Below are positions 17,835-26,999 of a stretch of 64,000 bases of DNA, one piece after another. Location of the stretch: NCBI RefSeq assembly GCF_030412785.1, contig NZ_CP125296.1:744001-808000 (forward strand). The letters run 5' to 3'. The stretch is from Paraburkholderia sabiae. GTDB taxonomy: Bacteria > Pseudomonadota > Gammaproteobacteria > Burkholderiales > Burkholderiaceae. The position numbers and the translations under genes were made by a program. The notes under the pieces are model-generated. The model ran no database searches, had not been told where the DNA came from, and saw only the letters and a list, made by a program, of their open reading frames with translations. Numbering within the stretch: the stretch's first letter is position 1; every line of letters begins with the position of its first letter.

Positions 17835-18953
17835 TTGAAGCGACTTTTCGTAGCGATGTCATGCGCGGTCGCGCTGTCGGGCTGTGTCACGGGCGGCGTC
17901 AAAAGCACTGTGCCGAAGGTGATCATCGACAGCGACTACAACACGCTGGGCGACGACGGCCAGCTCGGCGCGATGGCCGCGCAATTGCAGGCGCAAGGCA
18001 AGCTCGACGTGCTCGGCATCACGGTCGTGTCGGGCAATCAGTGGCTGAAGCAGGGCGTCGCCGATGCGTTGAAGTCGATGGAGCGGCTGGGCGTCGGCGA
18101 CCGGATCGGCGTCTATGCCGGCGCGAATTACGCGCTGTCGCATCCGTACGCGGAAATCCAGCGCGAACTCGCGCAGTTTCCCAGTGGCGACGGTTATCTC
18201 GGCGCATGGAGCAAGCCGGAGCCGACTTCGGATGCGCAACTCGTCGCGCCACCCGACGGCTTCGCGACGCACACGAAGTTGCAGAACAAAAGCGCGGTGG
18301 AGTTCATCGTCGATACGGTGAAGGCGAACCCGCACGAGGTCACGATACTCGCGATCGGCCCGCTCACGAATATCGCGCTCGCGGCGCGACAGCATCCCGA
18401 GATCGTGCCGTTGATCGGGCAGATCATCTACATGGGCGGTGCGTTCGATGTGCCGGGCAACACCACGGCCACGGCCGAATTCAACTGGTGGTTCGATCCG
18501 CAGGCGGCGCGCGAAGTGCTGCGTCTGCCGGTCAGACAAACGGTGATTCCTCTCGACGTGACCGACACCGTGAAGATGGACAAGCGCATCTACGACCGCA
18601 TCACGCATGATCCCAACAAACAGACCGTCATCACGCGATTGTTCAAACAGTTGAACGGTTATGGCTTCGACGGCAAGAACGGCTTCGAAACCACTCCGGA
18701 CTACACGACCGATATCTGGGACACGCTGACCATCGCGTATCTGATGGATCCGAGCTTCGCGACGCAAACGGAAGAGCGCTGGGTCGACGTCGATGCGAGC
18801 TTCGGCGCGAACGACGGCAAAGCGACGGCTTACGCGAGTGCGCCGCCTGGAGGTCTGCAAAAGATGACGGTCGTGAAGCGTTTCGACAACGCGCGCTTCT
18901 TCGATTTCTACGTCGATCTGCTGACGCGGCCCGTGCCTGTGAAACTGCCGTGA
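17835..18953 (+). CDS. Lipoprotein nucleoside hydrolase
   Basis: The 372-residue protein opens with a lipoprotein signal (lipobox LSGC near residue 17). The nucleoside hydrolase core follows: DSDYNTLGDDGQLGAM in place of the usual DTDxGxDD calcium motif, ILAIGPLTNIA, IIYMGGAFDVPGN, and EFNWWFDPQAA. These enzymes hydrolyse N-ribosidic bonds, here probably on the periplasmic side. The start is TTG with GAAGGGAG upstream. The altered aspartate cluster (only the DD pair is canonical) is a feature of a subgroup. Confidence 0.85.
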   Translation: MKRLFVAMSCAVALSGCVTGGVKSTVPKVIIDSDYNTLGDDGQLGAMAAQLQAQGKLDVLGITVVSGNQWLKQGVADALKSMERLGVGDRIGVYAGANYALSHPYAEIQRELAQFPSGDGYLGAWSKPEPTSDAQLVAPPDGFATHTKLQNKSAVEFIVDTVKANPHEVTILAIGPLTNIALAARQHPEIVPLIGQIIYMGGAFDVPGNTTATAEFNWWFDPQAAREVLRLPVRQTVIPLDVTDTVKMDKRIYDRITHDPNKQTVITRLFKQLNGYGFDGKNGFETTPDYTTDIWDTLTIAYLMDPSFATQTEERWVDVDASFGANDGKATAYASAPPGGLQKMTVVKRFDNARFFDFYVDLLTRPVPVKLP

Positions 18954-19111
18954 CATCTCTCCGTCACGCGCAGTGCATGGATAAAGCGGGAGCGACCGTT
19001 CAATTGCGCGTGCATCGATCAGCACCTAGTATCCATTTCGGACCAGCGGACAAGGTTATGTCGCGTATCCCGACACGCTGGAAGGACTGTTCTTCGACTG
19101 GAGCAAATTCG

Positions 19112-20125
19112 ATGCGCAAGATGAGAGCGGTACAGGTCGGCGCCGCGGGCGGGGCGCTTGAACTCGTGGAGCGCGAGGTGCCGGCGCCGGGCGCCGGTCA
19201 GGTGCTGATCAAGGTGCAGGCGTGCGGCATCTGTCACAGCGACTCGCTGACGAAAGAGGGCCAGTGGCCGGGTCTGCAATTTCCGCGCGTGCCCGGACAC
19301 GAAGTGGCGGGCGTGATCGACACCGTGGGCGCGGGCGTCGAAGGCTGGAAAGCGGGCGATCGCGTGGGTGTCGGCTGGCATGGCGGACATTGCGGGCATT
19401 GCGCGGCCTGCCGGCGCGGCCATTTCGTCGTCTGCGAAAAGGCGCAGGTGCCGGGCATCAGCTATGACGGCGGCTACGCCGACTACCTCGTCGCGCCCAT
19501 CGAAGCCGTCGCGCGCATGCCCGACGATCTCAAGGATGTCGACGCCGCGCCGCTGCTTTGCGCGGGCATCACGACGTTCAACGCGCTGCGCAACAGCGGC
19601 GCGCGGGCGGGCGATCTGGTCGCCGTGCTCGGTATCGGCGGGCTGGGGCATCTGGGCGTGCAGTTCGCGCGCCGGATGGGCTTCAACACGGTCGCGATCG
19701 CGCGCGGCGAGGACAAGGCGCCGCTCGCGAAACAGCTCGGTGCGCATCATTACATCGACAGCCGCAAGCAGGACGTGGCCGAAGCACTGAAGGCGCTGGG
19801 CGGCGCGAAGGTGATCCTCGCGACGGTGACGAGCGGCGACGCGATGACGGCGACGCTCGGCGGTCTCGGGCTCGACGGCAAGCTGATCATCCTCGGCGTC
19901 GCGGACAAGCCGATCGAGGTGCCGCCCGTCCAGTTCATCATGGGCCGCAACGCGGTGCAGGGCTGGCCGTCGGGTTCGTCGGCGGATTCGGAGGACACGC
20001 TCGCGTTCAGCGCGCTCGCCGACGTCAAGCCGATGATCGAGACCTATCCGCTCGAACGCGCCGCCGAAGCGTACGACCGCATGATGAGCGGCGCCGCGCG
20101 ATTCCGCGTCGTGCTGACGATGTAA
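19112..20125 (+). CDS. Zinc-dependent alcohol dehydrogenase
   Basis: A 337-residue MDR enzyme with both zinc sites: the catalytic Cys in CGICHSDS and the GHE of VPGHEVAG, and four structural cysteines in GHCGHCAACRRGHFVVCE. The NAD(P) fold starts at VLGIGGLGHLGVQFA. It resembles the AdhA/propanol-preferring group acting on short alcohols or aldehydes. The ATG at 19112 has GGAGC upstream. A rho-independent-type hairpin follows. Confidence 0.9.
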   Translation: MRKMRAVQVGAAGGALELVEREVPAPGAGQVLIKVQACGICHSDSLTKEGQWPGLQFPRVPGHEVAGVIDTVGAGVEGWKAGDRVGVGWHGGHCGHCAACRRGHFVVCEKAQVPGISYDGGYADYLVAPIEAVARMPDDLKDVDAAPLLCAGITTFNALRNSGARAGDLVAVLGIGGLGHLGVQFARRMGFNTVAIARGEDKAPLAKQLGAHHYIDSRKQDVAEALKALGGAKVILATVTSGDAMTATLGGLGLDGKLIILGVADKPIEVPPVQFIMGRNAVQGWPSGSSADSEDTLAFSALADVKPMIETYPLERAAEAYDRMMSGAARFRVVLTM

Positions 20126-20135
20126 CGCCTTCGGG

Positions 20136-20184
20136 AAGGCCGCCGTCGCGCGCACGCGGACGGCGGCCAAAAAGGCTTCTTTTC
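20136..20184 (+). terminator. Terminator-like hairpin after alcohol dehydrogenase
   Basis: Perfect 10-base arms GGCCGCCGTC (20138-20147) and GACGGCGGCC (20159-20168) with an 11-base loop, followed by AAAAAGGCTTCTTTT. The stem is strong and T residues follow after a gap, between a gene stop and the next operon. Confidence 0.6.
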
Positions 20185-20305
20185 CCTTGATTTCCGGGCT
20201 TTGCAGCGTCCGCGGCGGGTCCGCTGACGCCCATCGACATCTTCCCCAGGCGGTTCGACGCTCCGCAACGTGTAAACTGCTGCCTTTTTCAAGATTTGTG
20301 GTGGT

Positions 20306-21055
20306 ATGGTTCAAGCCCCTCAGCGCACTGCGGTCAGCGGCCCGACGCTCGTTCGCCTGCTCGCGCGCCTGACGGCCGCCGATGTGCCCGCCTCCAGCCA
20401 GTCGCTGTCCGACCAGTTGAGCCAGTGGCTCGGCTGGACGGACGCCATCGCGCTGTCGACGGCGCTCAACGGCACGCCGCCCGCCGTGGCCGCCAATGCG
20501 CGCGGCGCACGCGGCGCGGGCACGGTCGAGCAGGAGTGCACGAGCGTGCGTGCTTCGCTGGCCGACGCCATCGCGGGCGACAGCATGTTGAGCACGCGCC
20601 GGCGGCGCGGCTCGGCGCACGCGCAGACTGCGTCGGCGGAAACCGAGGCCACTTACGCGGATTTCCGCCAGTGCTACCTCGCGCTTCAGCAGTCGATGGA
20701 AACGCGCATCGGCACGTTGCGCGGCCGTCTGCGTAGCCAGCTGGCGACAAGGACGTCCGAGATGACGCGCCTCGCGGTCGTCGACGCGATCATGGAGCGC
20801 TCGCTGGGCGCGCGCGAGCGCAGTCTGTTCGGCACGGTGCCGGGCCTGCTCGGCGGTCATTTCGAGCGCTTGCGCAAGGCCGATCAGGCGTCCGAGGCCT
20901 CCGCCGATGGCGAGGCTCCGGCGGATTCCGCCGCCGCGCGGCCCGGCGCGTGGCTCGACGCGTTCCGCAAGGACATGCAAAGCGTGTTGCTTGCCGAACT
21001 CGACATTCGTTTTCAACCGGTCGAAGGGCTGCTCGCCGCCCTTCGCATCAGCTAA
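20306..21055 (+). CDS. DUF3348 family protein, first gene of stator-like operon
   Basis: A 249-residue cytoplasmic, mostly helical protein matching DUF3348 as I recall it: PTLVRLLARLTAADV, SLSDQLSQWLGWTDAIALSTAL, the YADFRQCYLALQQSME segment and the ending FQPVEGLLAALR. It has no signal peptide and no transmembrane segment. The middle (residues ~65-110) is low complexity. It begins 130 bases after a terminator-like hairpin and ends 10 bases before the DUF802 gene, so it likely leads the operon. Function unknown; by position it should be a partner of the membrane complex encoded next. Confidence 0.82.
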   Translation: MVQAPQRTAVSGPTLVRLLARLTAADVPASSQSLSDQLSQWLGWTDAIALSTALNGTPPAVAANARGARGAGTVEQECTSVRASLADAIAGDSMLSTRRRRGSAHAQTASAETEATYADFRQCYLALQQSMETRIGTLRGRLRSQLATRTSEMTRLAVVDAIMERSLGARERSLFGTVPGLLGGHFERLRKADQASEASADGEAPADSAAARPGAWLDAFRKDMQSVLLAELDIRFQPVEGLLAALRIS

Positions 21056-21065
21056 CTGGGACGAC

Positions 21066-23501
21066 ATGTCCAGATATCGCATTGATTTTGTTGTTGTTTT
21101 TCTCGTAGGTCTGGTTGCTGTCGGTTGGGTCGGCGCAGGCTATCTTCTGTCGAACCCGCTGGCGCTCGTCGTCACGCTGCTGGTCGGCGCCTGCTACGTG
21201 GCGGGCGCGCTGGAGTTGCAGCGCTATCAGCAGGCCACGGCGACGCTGACGCAGGCGGTCGCGGAGCTTACCGAAGCGCCGGCGCGGCTCGGCGCGTGGC
21301 TCGAACGGGTGGATGCCGGTTTGCGCACGCCGGTGCGCTTGCGCATCGAAGGCGAGCGCGTCGCGCTGCCGGGGCCGGCGCTCACGCCGTATCTGGTCGG
21401 TCTGCTGGTGCTGCTCGGCATGCTCGGCACGCTGCTCGGCATGGTGACGACGCTGCGCGGCACGGGCCTCGCGCTCGACAGCGCGACCGATCTCCAGGCG
21501 ATCCGCGCGTCGCTCGCTGCGCCCGTCAAGGGGCTGGGCTTCGCGTTCGGCACCTCGATTGCGGGCGTGGCGACGTCGGCGATGCTCGGACTGCTGTCCG
21601 CGCTGTGCCGCCGCGAGCGCGCGCTGGCCGCGCATCTGCTCGACACGAAGATCGCGACCACGCTGCGTGCGTTCTCGCAGAGCCAGAAGCGCGACGAGAC
21701 GTTCAAGCTGCTGCAGCGCCAGGCCGACATGATGCCCGCGCTGGTCGACCGTCTTCAGTTGATGATGACGGCCATCGAGCAGCAGAGCGTCGCATTGAAC
21801 GAACGCCTGATCTCGAATCAGCACGCGTTCCACGGCAGGACGGAAGCGGCGTATGCGCGGCTGGTGTCGTCGGTGACGCAGTCGTTGAAGGAGAGCGCGG
21901 CGGAAAGCGCGCGCGCGGCGAGCGCGGCGTTGCAGCCGGTGATGGAAGCGTCGATGTCCGGCCACGCGCAAGAAATGGCGTCGCTGCGCGCGACCGTCGA
22001 ACAGGCGGTGCAACGTCAACTCGATGGACTGTCGACGGGCTTCGAAGCGAGCACGACGACCGTCGCCGATCTTTGGAACAAGGCGCTGCAAGGCCAGCAG
22101 AACGCGAGCGAGTCGATGGTCGCGGATCTGCGCGCGTCGCTGGAAGGTTTTAGCCAGAGTTTCGAACAGCGTTCGACGACATTGCTGGACGGCGTGTCCG
22201 CGCGACTCGATGCGACGGCGGGCCAGGTATCGAGCGCAGCCGAAAGCGCGCGCGCGGCGGGCGCAGCCCTGCAACCGGCGATGGAAGCGACGATGGCGGG
22301 CCACGCGCGCGAAATGGCCGCGTTGCGCGAGACCGTCGAACAGGCGGTTCAGCGTCAACTCGACGGTTTGTCGACGGGCTTCGAGGCGACCACGACGACC
22401 GTCGCGGAACTGTGGAACAAGGCGCTTCAAGGACATCAGAGCGCGAGCGAATCGCTGGTTCGGGATTTGCGCGCGTCGCTGGAGGGTTTCAGTCAGACGT
22501 TCGAACAACGTTCGGGCACTTTGCTGGATGGCGTCTCGTCCCGTCTCGACGCGACGGCGGGCCAGGTGTCGCAAGCATGGACGGACGCGCTGTCGCAGCA
22601 GGAGCGCGCCGGCGAAAAGCTCGCGGATCAGAACCGCGTGGCGCTCACGACGGCAGCCGCCGCATTCGAACAGCATTCGGCAGCGCTGTTGCAAGCCGTC
22701 GGTCAGTCGCATGCGGGCTTGCAGGCGGAGCTTGCATCGCGCGATGAAGCGCGCCTCGCCGCATGGCGCGCATCGCTCGAAGCACTCGCTGCGACCTTGA
22801 GCCAGCAGTGGGAAGAAACGGGCGCGCGCAGCGCGAGCCGCCAGCAGGAAATCTGCGACACGCTCGCGCAAACGGCCCGCGATATTTCGGAGCAAACCCA
22901 GGCGCACGCGAGCGGCACGATCGCCGAAATCTCGCGGCTCGTCGAGGCCGCGTCGGAAGCGCCGCGCGTGGCGGCCGAAGTGGTCGCCGAACTGCGCCAG
23001 AAGCTCTCCGACAGCATGGTCCGCGACAACGCGATGCTCGACGAGCGCAGCCGTTTGCTGGCCACGCTCGAAACGCTGCTCGACGCGGTAAACCATGCAT
23101 CGACGGAACAGCGCACGGCTGTCGATGCGCTCGTGTCGACGTCGGCGGGCTTGCTGGAACGTGTCGGCACGCAGTTCACCGACAAGGTCGAGTCCGAAAC
23201 GCGCAAGCTCGGCGACGTCGCCGCGCAGGTGACGGGCAGCGCGGTCGAAGTGGCGAGCCTCGGCGAAGCGTTCGGCGTGGCCGTGCGTCTGTTCGGCGAA
23301 TCGAACGACAAGCTGACGGCGCATCTGCAACGCATCGAAGCCGCACTCGACAAGTCGCTGATGCGTAGCGACGAACAACTCGCGTACTACGTCGCGCAGG
23401 CGCGCGAAGTGATCGACCTGAGCATGCTGTCGCAGAAGCAGATCGTCGAAGATCTGCAGCAACTGGCGGGCCGACGCGCAGCAGGAGCCGACGCGGCATG
23501 A
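21066..23501 (+). CDS. DUF802 protein: MotA/ExbB-like membrane head with long coiled-coil tail
   Basis: An 811-residue protein with four hydrophobic segments (about residues 8-28, 31-49, 108-130, 153-180) in the spacing of MotA/TolQ/ExbB proton-channel subunits. The third contains LLGMLGTLLGMVTTLRGTG and the fourth APVKGLGFAFGTSIAGVATS, which match the two conserved helices of that superfamily. The remaining ~620 residues are Ala/Gln/Glu/Ser-rich and predicted to form a long cytoplasmic coiled coil. They include a 113-residue tandem duplication. The next gene encodes a MotB-like partner (4-base overlap). The architecture parallels ZorA of Zorya defence systems. DUF802 naming is from memory; stator function is inferred. 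Confidence 0.85.
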   Translation: MSRYRIDFVVVFLVGLVAVGWVGAGYLLSNPLALVVTLLVGACYVAGALELQRYQQATATLTQAVAELTEAPARLGAWLERVDAGLRTPVRLRIEGERVALPGPALTPYLVGLLVLLGMLGTLLGMVTTLRGTGLALDSATDLQAIRASLAAPVKGLGFAFGTSIAGVATSAMLGLLSALCRRERALAAHLLDTKIATTLRAFSQSQKRDETFKLLQRQADMMPALVDRLQLMMTAIEQQSVALNERLISNQHAFHGRTEAAYARLVSSVTQSLKESAAESARAASAALQPVMEASMSGHAQEMASLRATVEQAVQRQLDGLSTGFEASTTTVADLWNKALQGQQNASESMVADLRASLEGFSQSFEQRSTTLLDGVSARLDATAGQVSSAAESARAAGAALQPAMEATMAGHAREMAALRETVEQAVQRQLDGLSTGFEATTTTVAELWNKALQGHQSASESLVRDLRASLEGFSQTFEQRSGTLLDGVSSRLDATAGQVSQAWTDALSQQERAGEKLADQNRVALTTAAAAFEQHSAALLQAVGQSHAGLQAELASRDEARLAAWRASLEALAATLSQQWEETGARSASRQQEICDTLAQTARDISEQTQAHASGTIAEISRLVEAASEAPRVAAEVVAELRQKLSDSMVRDNAMLDERSRLLATLETLLDAVNHASTEQRTAVDALVSTSAGLLERVGTQFTDKVESETRKLGDVAAQVTGSAVEVASLGEAFGVAVRLFGESNDKLTAHLQRIEAALDKSLMRSDEQLAYYVAQAREVIDLSMLSQKQIVEDLQQLAGRRAAGADAA
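21894..22571 (+). repeat. Tandem 339-base (113-codon) duplication inside DUF802 gene
   Basis: Copy 1 (about 21894-22232) and copy 2 (about 22233-22571) keep an exact 339-base register. Both encode SAAESARAA.AALQP, the central QLDGLSTGFEA and a final RLDATAGQVS. The copies differ at scattered codons, so the duplication is not brand new. It lengthens the coiled-coil tail. Confidence 0.9.
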
Positions 23502-24145
23502 ACGAGGACATCGACGGCGGCGTCGAGCCGACGACACCCATCTGGGCCGCGTTCAGCGATCTGATGTCGGTGTTGCTGGGCGCGTTCGTGCTGCTGCTGG
23601 TCGCCGTGATCGGCGTGCAGCTGGAACTGTCCGCGCGACTCGACGACGCCGTGAAGCAGCGGCAAATGGAAGCGCAGCGCCGCAAGACACTCGAACAGGC
23701 GCTCGCGGGACCGCTCGCGGCGGGGCGTGTGACGCTCGTCAACGGACGCATCGGCATCAGCGGCAACGTGCTGTTTGCGTTGAACTCGGATCAGTTGCAG
23801 CCGGAGGGGCGTGAACTGTTGAGGAGTCTTGCAGCGCCGTTGTCCGCGTATCTGCGCTCGCATGATGAAATCCTGATGGTCAGCGGTTTCGCCGACGATC
23901 AGCAGGTGCGTGCAGGCAACCGGCGTTTCGCCGATAACTGGGAACTGTCGGCGCAGCGCGCGTTGACCGTGACACGTGCGTTTATCGATTCGGGCATCCC
24001 CGCGTCGTCGGTGTTCGCGGCGGCGTTTGGCTCGCAACAGCCCGTCAGTTCGAACGCCGACAGCGAAGGGCGCGCGAAGAACCGTCGCGTGGAGATTGCG
24101 GCCGTGCCGAGGCCGGCGTCGGCGGGCAACGCGAATCATGAGTAA
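23498..24145 (+). CDS. MotB/ZorB-like OmpA-domain protein
   Basis: The 215-residue protein has a short cytoplasmic N terminus, then one transmembrane helix (about residues 23-43) that starts FSDLMSVLLG. The Asp just inside the membrane (about residue 20) is in the position of the proton-binding Asp of MotB, TolR and ZorB. A short linker leads to an OmpA-like peptidoglycan-binding domain (FALNSDQLQPEGRELL, the NWELSAQRA helix, and the closing NRRVEI). It overlaps the DUF802 gene by ATGA and the DUF2894 gene by 8 bases, so it is tightly co-expressed with them. Confidence 0.88.
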   Translation: MNEDIDGGVEPTTPIWAAFSDLMSVLLGAFVLLLVAVIGVQLELSARLDDAVKQRQMEAQRRKTLEQALAGPLAAGRVTLVNGRIGISGNVLFALNSDQLQPEGRELLRSLAAPLSAYLRSHDEILMVSGFADDQQVRAGNRRFADNWELSAQRALTVTRAFIDSGIPASSVFAAAFGSQQPVSSNADSEGRAKNRRVEIAAVPRPASAGNANHE

Positions 24146-24764
24146 CGAAGTGAACGCCGCGCAAGCGACGCTCGACGCCTGGCGCGAGCAGGGCGCGGAC
24201 GCGCACGATCCGCTGCGCTTTCATTTCATCGATGCATTGGCGCGGCGTGCTGCCGGGCATGATGGCGAGGCACGTCGCGTGCTCGACGCGCGGCTGTCGT
24301 CGTTGCTCGATGCGTATGCGGCGGATCTTTCAGGCGAAGCGCAAGCGCCTGAGGCAACGCCTTGCAAGCCGTCGCACGGCCCGCTTGCCGGGCTGGTCGA
24401 CTACATCGCGAATCAGGCGACGGAACTTGGCGTGCGCGCGCCGTCCGGTTCCGCTGTTCACGCCGAATTGCAGGCGCTCGATTACTTCCGCGAAACCTGG
24501 TCGAAGGTCAGCGCGGAGAAGCAGTTGCGTCAGTCGTTCGAACAGGTGCCGGGCAATGCCGGTCCGCTCAATTCGAGCAGCCTCGTGCATCGGTCGCTGT
24601 CGCTGATGCGCGAACTGTCGCCGGGTTATCTGCAGCAGTTCTTGTCGTACGTCGATGCGTTGTCGTGGATGGAGCAGCTCACCACGGGCGGTGGCGTGCA
24701 GCCCGTCAAGGAAGCGCCGCGCGCTGCGAGCGCGAAGAAGGGCGCACGCGGCAAGTCGCGATAG
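24138..24764 (+). CDS. DUF2894 family protein, last gene of stator-like operon
   Basis: A 208-residue soluble helical protein matching DUF2894 as I recall it: AAQATLDAWREQGADAHDPLRFHFIDALARRAAGHDGEARRVLD at the start, then LVDYIANQATE, and a C-terminal PLNSSSLVHRSLSLMRELSPGYLQQFLSYVDALSWMEQL. The last 25 residues are Lys/Ala-rich and disordered. No membrane segment. Its gene overlaps the OmpA gene by 8 bases and it ends three bases before the convergent EF-G gene. Function unknown; probable cytoplasmic partner of the stator tail. Confidence 0.82.
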   Translation: MSNEVNAAQATLDAWREQGADAHDPLRFHFIDALARRAAGHDGEARRVLDARLSSLLDAYAADLSGEAQAPEATPCKPSHGPLAGLVDYIANQATELGVRAPSGSAVHAELQALDYFRETWSKVSAEKQLRQSFEQVPGNAGPLNSSSLVHRSLSLMRELSPGYLQQFLSYVDALSWMEQLTTGGGVQPVKEAPRAASAKKGARGKSR

Positions 24765-24767
24765 AGG

Positions 24768-26813
24768 TCAGTCCGCATCGGCCTGCTTCTTGTACTGCGA
24801 CGCAAGCTTGTCTTGCTGGTTCGGCGGCACGGGATCGTAATGGCTCAGTTCGATGTTGTAATTGCCGTGCCCGCCCGCGATCGCGTTGAGCCGCGATTGA
24901 TAGTCGGCGAGTTCCGATAGCGGCACTTTCCCCGCGACGACAACAGCATGGCCCGCCAGATTGCGCGTGCCCTGCACCTGCGCGCGCCGCGACGACAGAT
25001 CGCCGATGATGTCGCCCATCGTCGTCTCAGGCGTCATCACCTCGATGTTGACGATGGGTTCGAGCAGAATCGGCTGCGCCTTCAGCACGGCATCGATGAA
25101 GGCCTTGCGGCCCGCCGTGACGAAGGCCACTTCCTTCGAATCGACGGGATGGCTCTTGCCGTCGAACACGGTAATGCGCACGTCCTGCATCGGAAAGCCC
25201 GCAAGCGGCCCGTTTTCGATCACCTGCAAAATCCCTTTCTCGACGGCGGGCATGAACTGGCCGGGAATTGCGCCGCCTTTCACGGCATCGACGAATTCGT
25301 AGCCCGCGCCGCGCGGCAACGGTTCGACACGCAGCATCACTTCGCCGAACTGTCCCGCGCCACCCGTCTGCTTCTTGTGCCGATGATGTCCTTCCGCCTT
25401 GCCGCCGATGGTCTCGCGATACGCGATCTTCGGCGGTCTTGTGATAACGCCGAGCTTGTACTGATCGGTGAGCCGCTCCAGCATGTGCCGCAAATGAAGC
25501 TCGCCGAGACCGCGCACAACAGTCTCATTCGTGCCGACGGGATGCTCGATCTTCAGGCATGGATCTTCCGCCGCGAGCTTCTGCAGGATTTCCCATAGAC
25601 GCTGTTCGTTGCCGCGCCGTTCGGGTTCGATGGCAAGGCCGTAGATCGGCGTCGGAAACGCAAGCGGCGCGAGATGAATGTTGCCGTCTTCGGGCGCGTC
25701 GTGCAGCACGGCATCGAATGAGATCTCGTCGACCTTGGCCGTCGCGCAGATATCGCCGGGACCGGCCTGGAGGACCTCTTCGTGATCCTTGCCCTGCAAC
25801 AGCATCAGATGCGCGACGCGAAAGGGCTGGCGCGCATCGCCGATATACAGCTGACTGTCGCGCCGCACCGTGCCTTGATGAATGCGGAACACGGCCATCT
25901 TGCCGATGTACGGATCGATCACGATCTTGAACACATGCGCGAGCACATGCTTGTCGGGATCGGGCTCGGCCTGCACGGTCTCGCGCCGTCCATCGACATC
26001 GCGATAGAACAGAGGCGGATTGCCTTCGAGCGGGTTGGGCAGCAGCTTCACGAACACATCGAGCAGTTCCTGAATGCCCGCGCCCGTCGCCGCCGACGCA
26101 AAGCACACAGGCACGAGATGACCTTCGCGCAACGCTTTTTCGAAGGGTTCGTGCAACTGTTCCGGCTTGATCGCTTCGCCCTGTTCGAGATACAGCTCCA
26201 TCAGCTTTGCATCGAGTTCGATCACCTGATCGACGAGCGCGTCATGCGCGGACTCGACCGACATCAGATCCGATTCGCCGGACGGATTGAAGAAGCAGTC
26301 GACCACGGCATGCGCGTCCTGCGCGGGCAGATTGATAGGCAGACAGTTCTTGCCGAACGTCTCCTGAATGTCTTCGAGCAGTCGCGACAGATCGACCTTC
26401 TCGCCGTCGATATCGTTCACGACGATGATGCGGCACAGCTTGCGCGCCTCGGCCCACGCCATCATGCGGCGCGTCGTCATTTCGATGCCGGTGCGCGCGT
26501 TGACCACGATGGCGGCCGTTTCGACGGCGGGCAGTGCGCTGATGGAGAGGCCGGAGAAGTCGGGGTAGCCGGGTGTGTCGGCGAGATAGATGCGGGTGTT
26601 CTGGTAGTGCAGGTGGGCGATCGCGGAAGTGAGCGAGTGGTGGTATTTGCGCTCCAGCGGATCGAAGTCGCAGACGGTCGAGCCTCGATCGACGCTGCCT
26701 GCCGCGTGGATCGCGCCACCTTCTTTCAGCAGCGCTTCGATGAGCGAGGTCTTGCCGCATCCTGCATGGCCGACCAGCGCGATGGTACGGATGGCTTCGG
26801 GTGGATAATCCAT
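24768..26813 (-). CDS. Elongation factor G paralogue
   Basis: A 681-residue translational GTPase with EF-G domains I-V. G1 is GHAGCGKT (residues 15-22) and G3 is DTPGYPDF (from 79). The usual RGIT switch-I motif is absent, and the G4 motif reads NDID (123-126) instead of NKxD. It is therefore a divergent EF-G-like protein, not the housekeeping fusA in the str operon. The start at 26813 has GAGGA five bases upstream; the ATG at 26825 does not. Probable role in stress or specialised translation is inference. Confidence 0.88.
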   Translation of the reverse strand: MDYPPEAIRTIALVGHAGCGKTSLIEALLKEGGAIHAAGSVDRGSTVCDFDPLERKYHHSLTSAIAHLHYQNTRIYLADTPGYPDFSGLSISALPAVETAAIVVNARTGIEMTTRRMMAWAEARKLCRIIVVNDIDGEKVDLSRLLEDIQETFGKNCLPINLPAQDAHAVVDCFFNPSGESDLMSVESAHDALVDQVIELDAKLMELYLEQGEAIKPEQLHEPFEKALREGHLVPVCFASAATGAGIQELLDVFVKLLPNPLEGNPPLFYRDVDGRRETVQAEPDPDKHVLAHVFKIVIDPYIGKMAVFRIHQGTVRRDSQLYIGDARQPFRVAHLMLLQGKDHEEVLQAGPGDICATAKVDEISFDAVLHDAPEDGNIHLAPLAFPTPIYGLAIEPERRGNEQRLWEILQKLAAEDPCLKIEHPVGTNETVVRGLGELHLRHMLERLTDQYKLGVITRPPKIAYRETIGGKAEGHHRHKKQTGGAGQFGEVMLRVEPLPRGAGYEFVDAVKGGAIPGQFMPAVEKGILQVIENGPLAGFPMQDVRITVFDGKSHPVDSKEVAFVTAGRKAFIDAVLKAQPILLEPIVNIEVMTPETTMGDIIGDLSSRRAQVQGTRNLAGHAVVVAGKVPLSELADYQSRLNAIAGGHGNYNIELSHYDPVPPNQQDKLASQYKKQADAD

Positions 26814-26999
26814 GACCGTCCTCATTCTGCGGCAGTGATTGGGCCATTATTGGTGAAAATGGCGCGTCCTGCCAGCCGGCGCGCAGCAAATTGCGAACTC
26901 CGGTATGCTGCGGCGCGGTAGAAACGGCCCGCGCACGCATCCGCGCAGGTTCTGATAACGTGGGCCGATCTTCGCGAACATTCATTGGATCGACACACC

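Noticed and set aside
21048..23537. 829-codon minus-strand frame opposite the DUF802 gene
   Set aside because: Shadow of a GC-rich gene: composition is Arg/Gln/His with no domain, and it covers the whole plus-strand gene.
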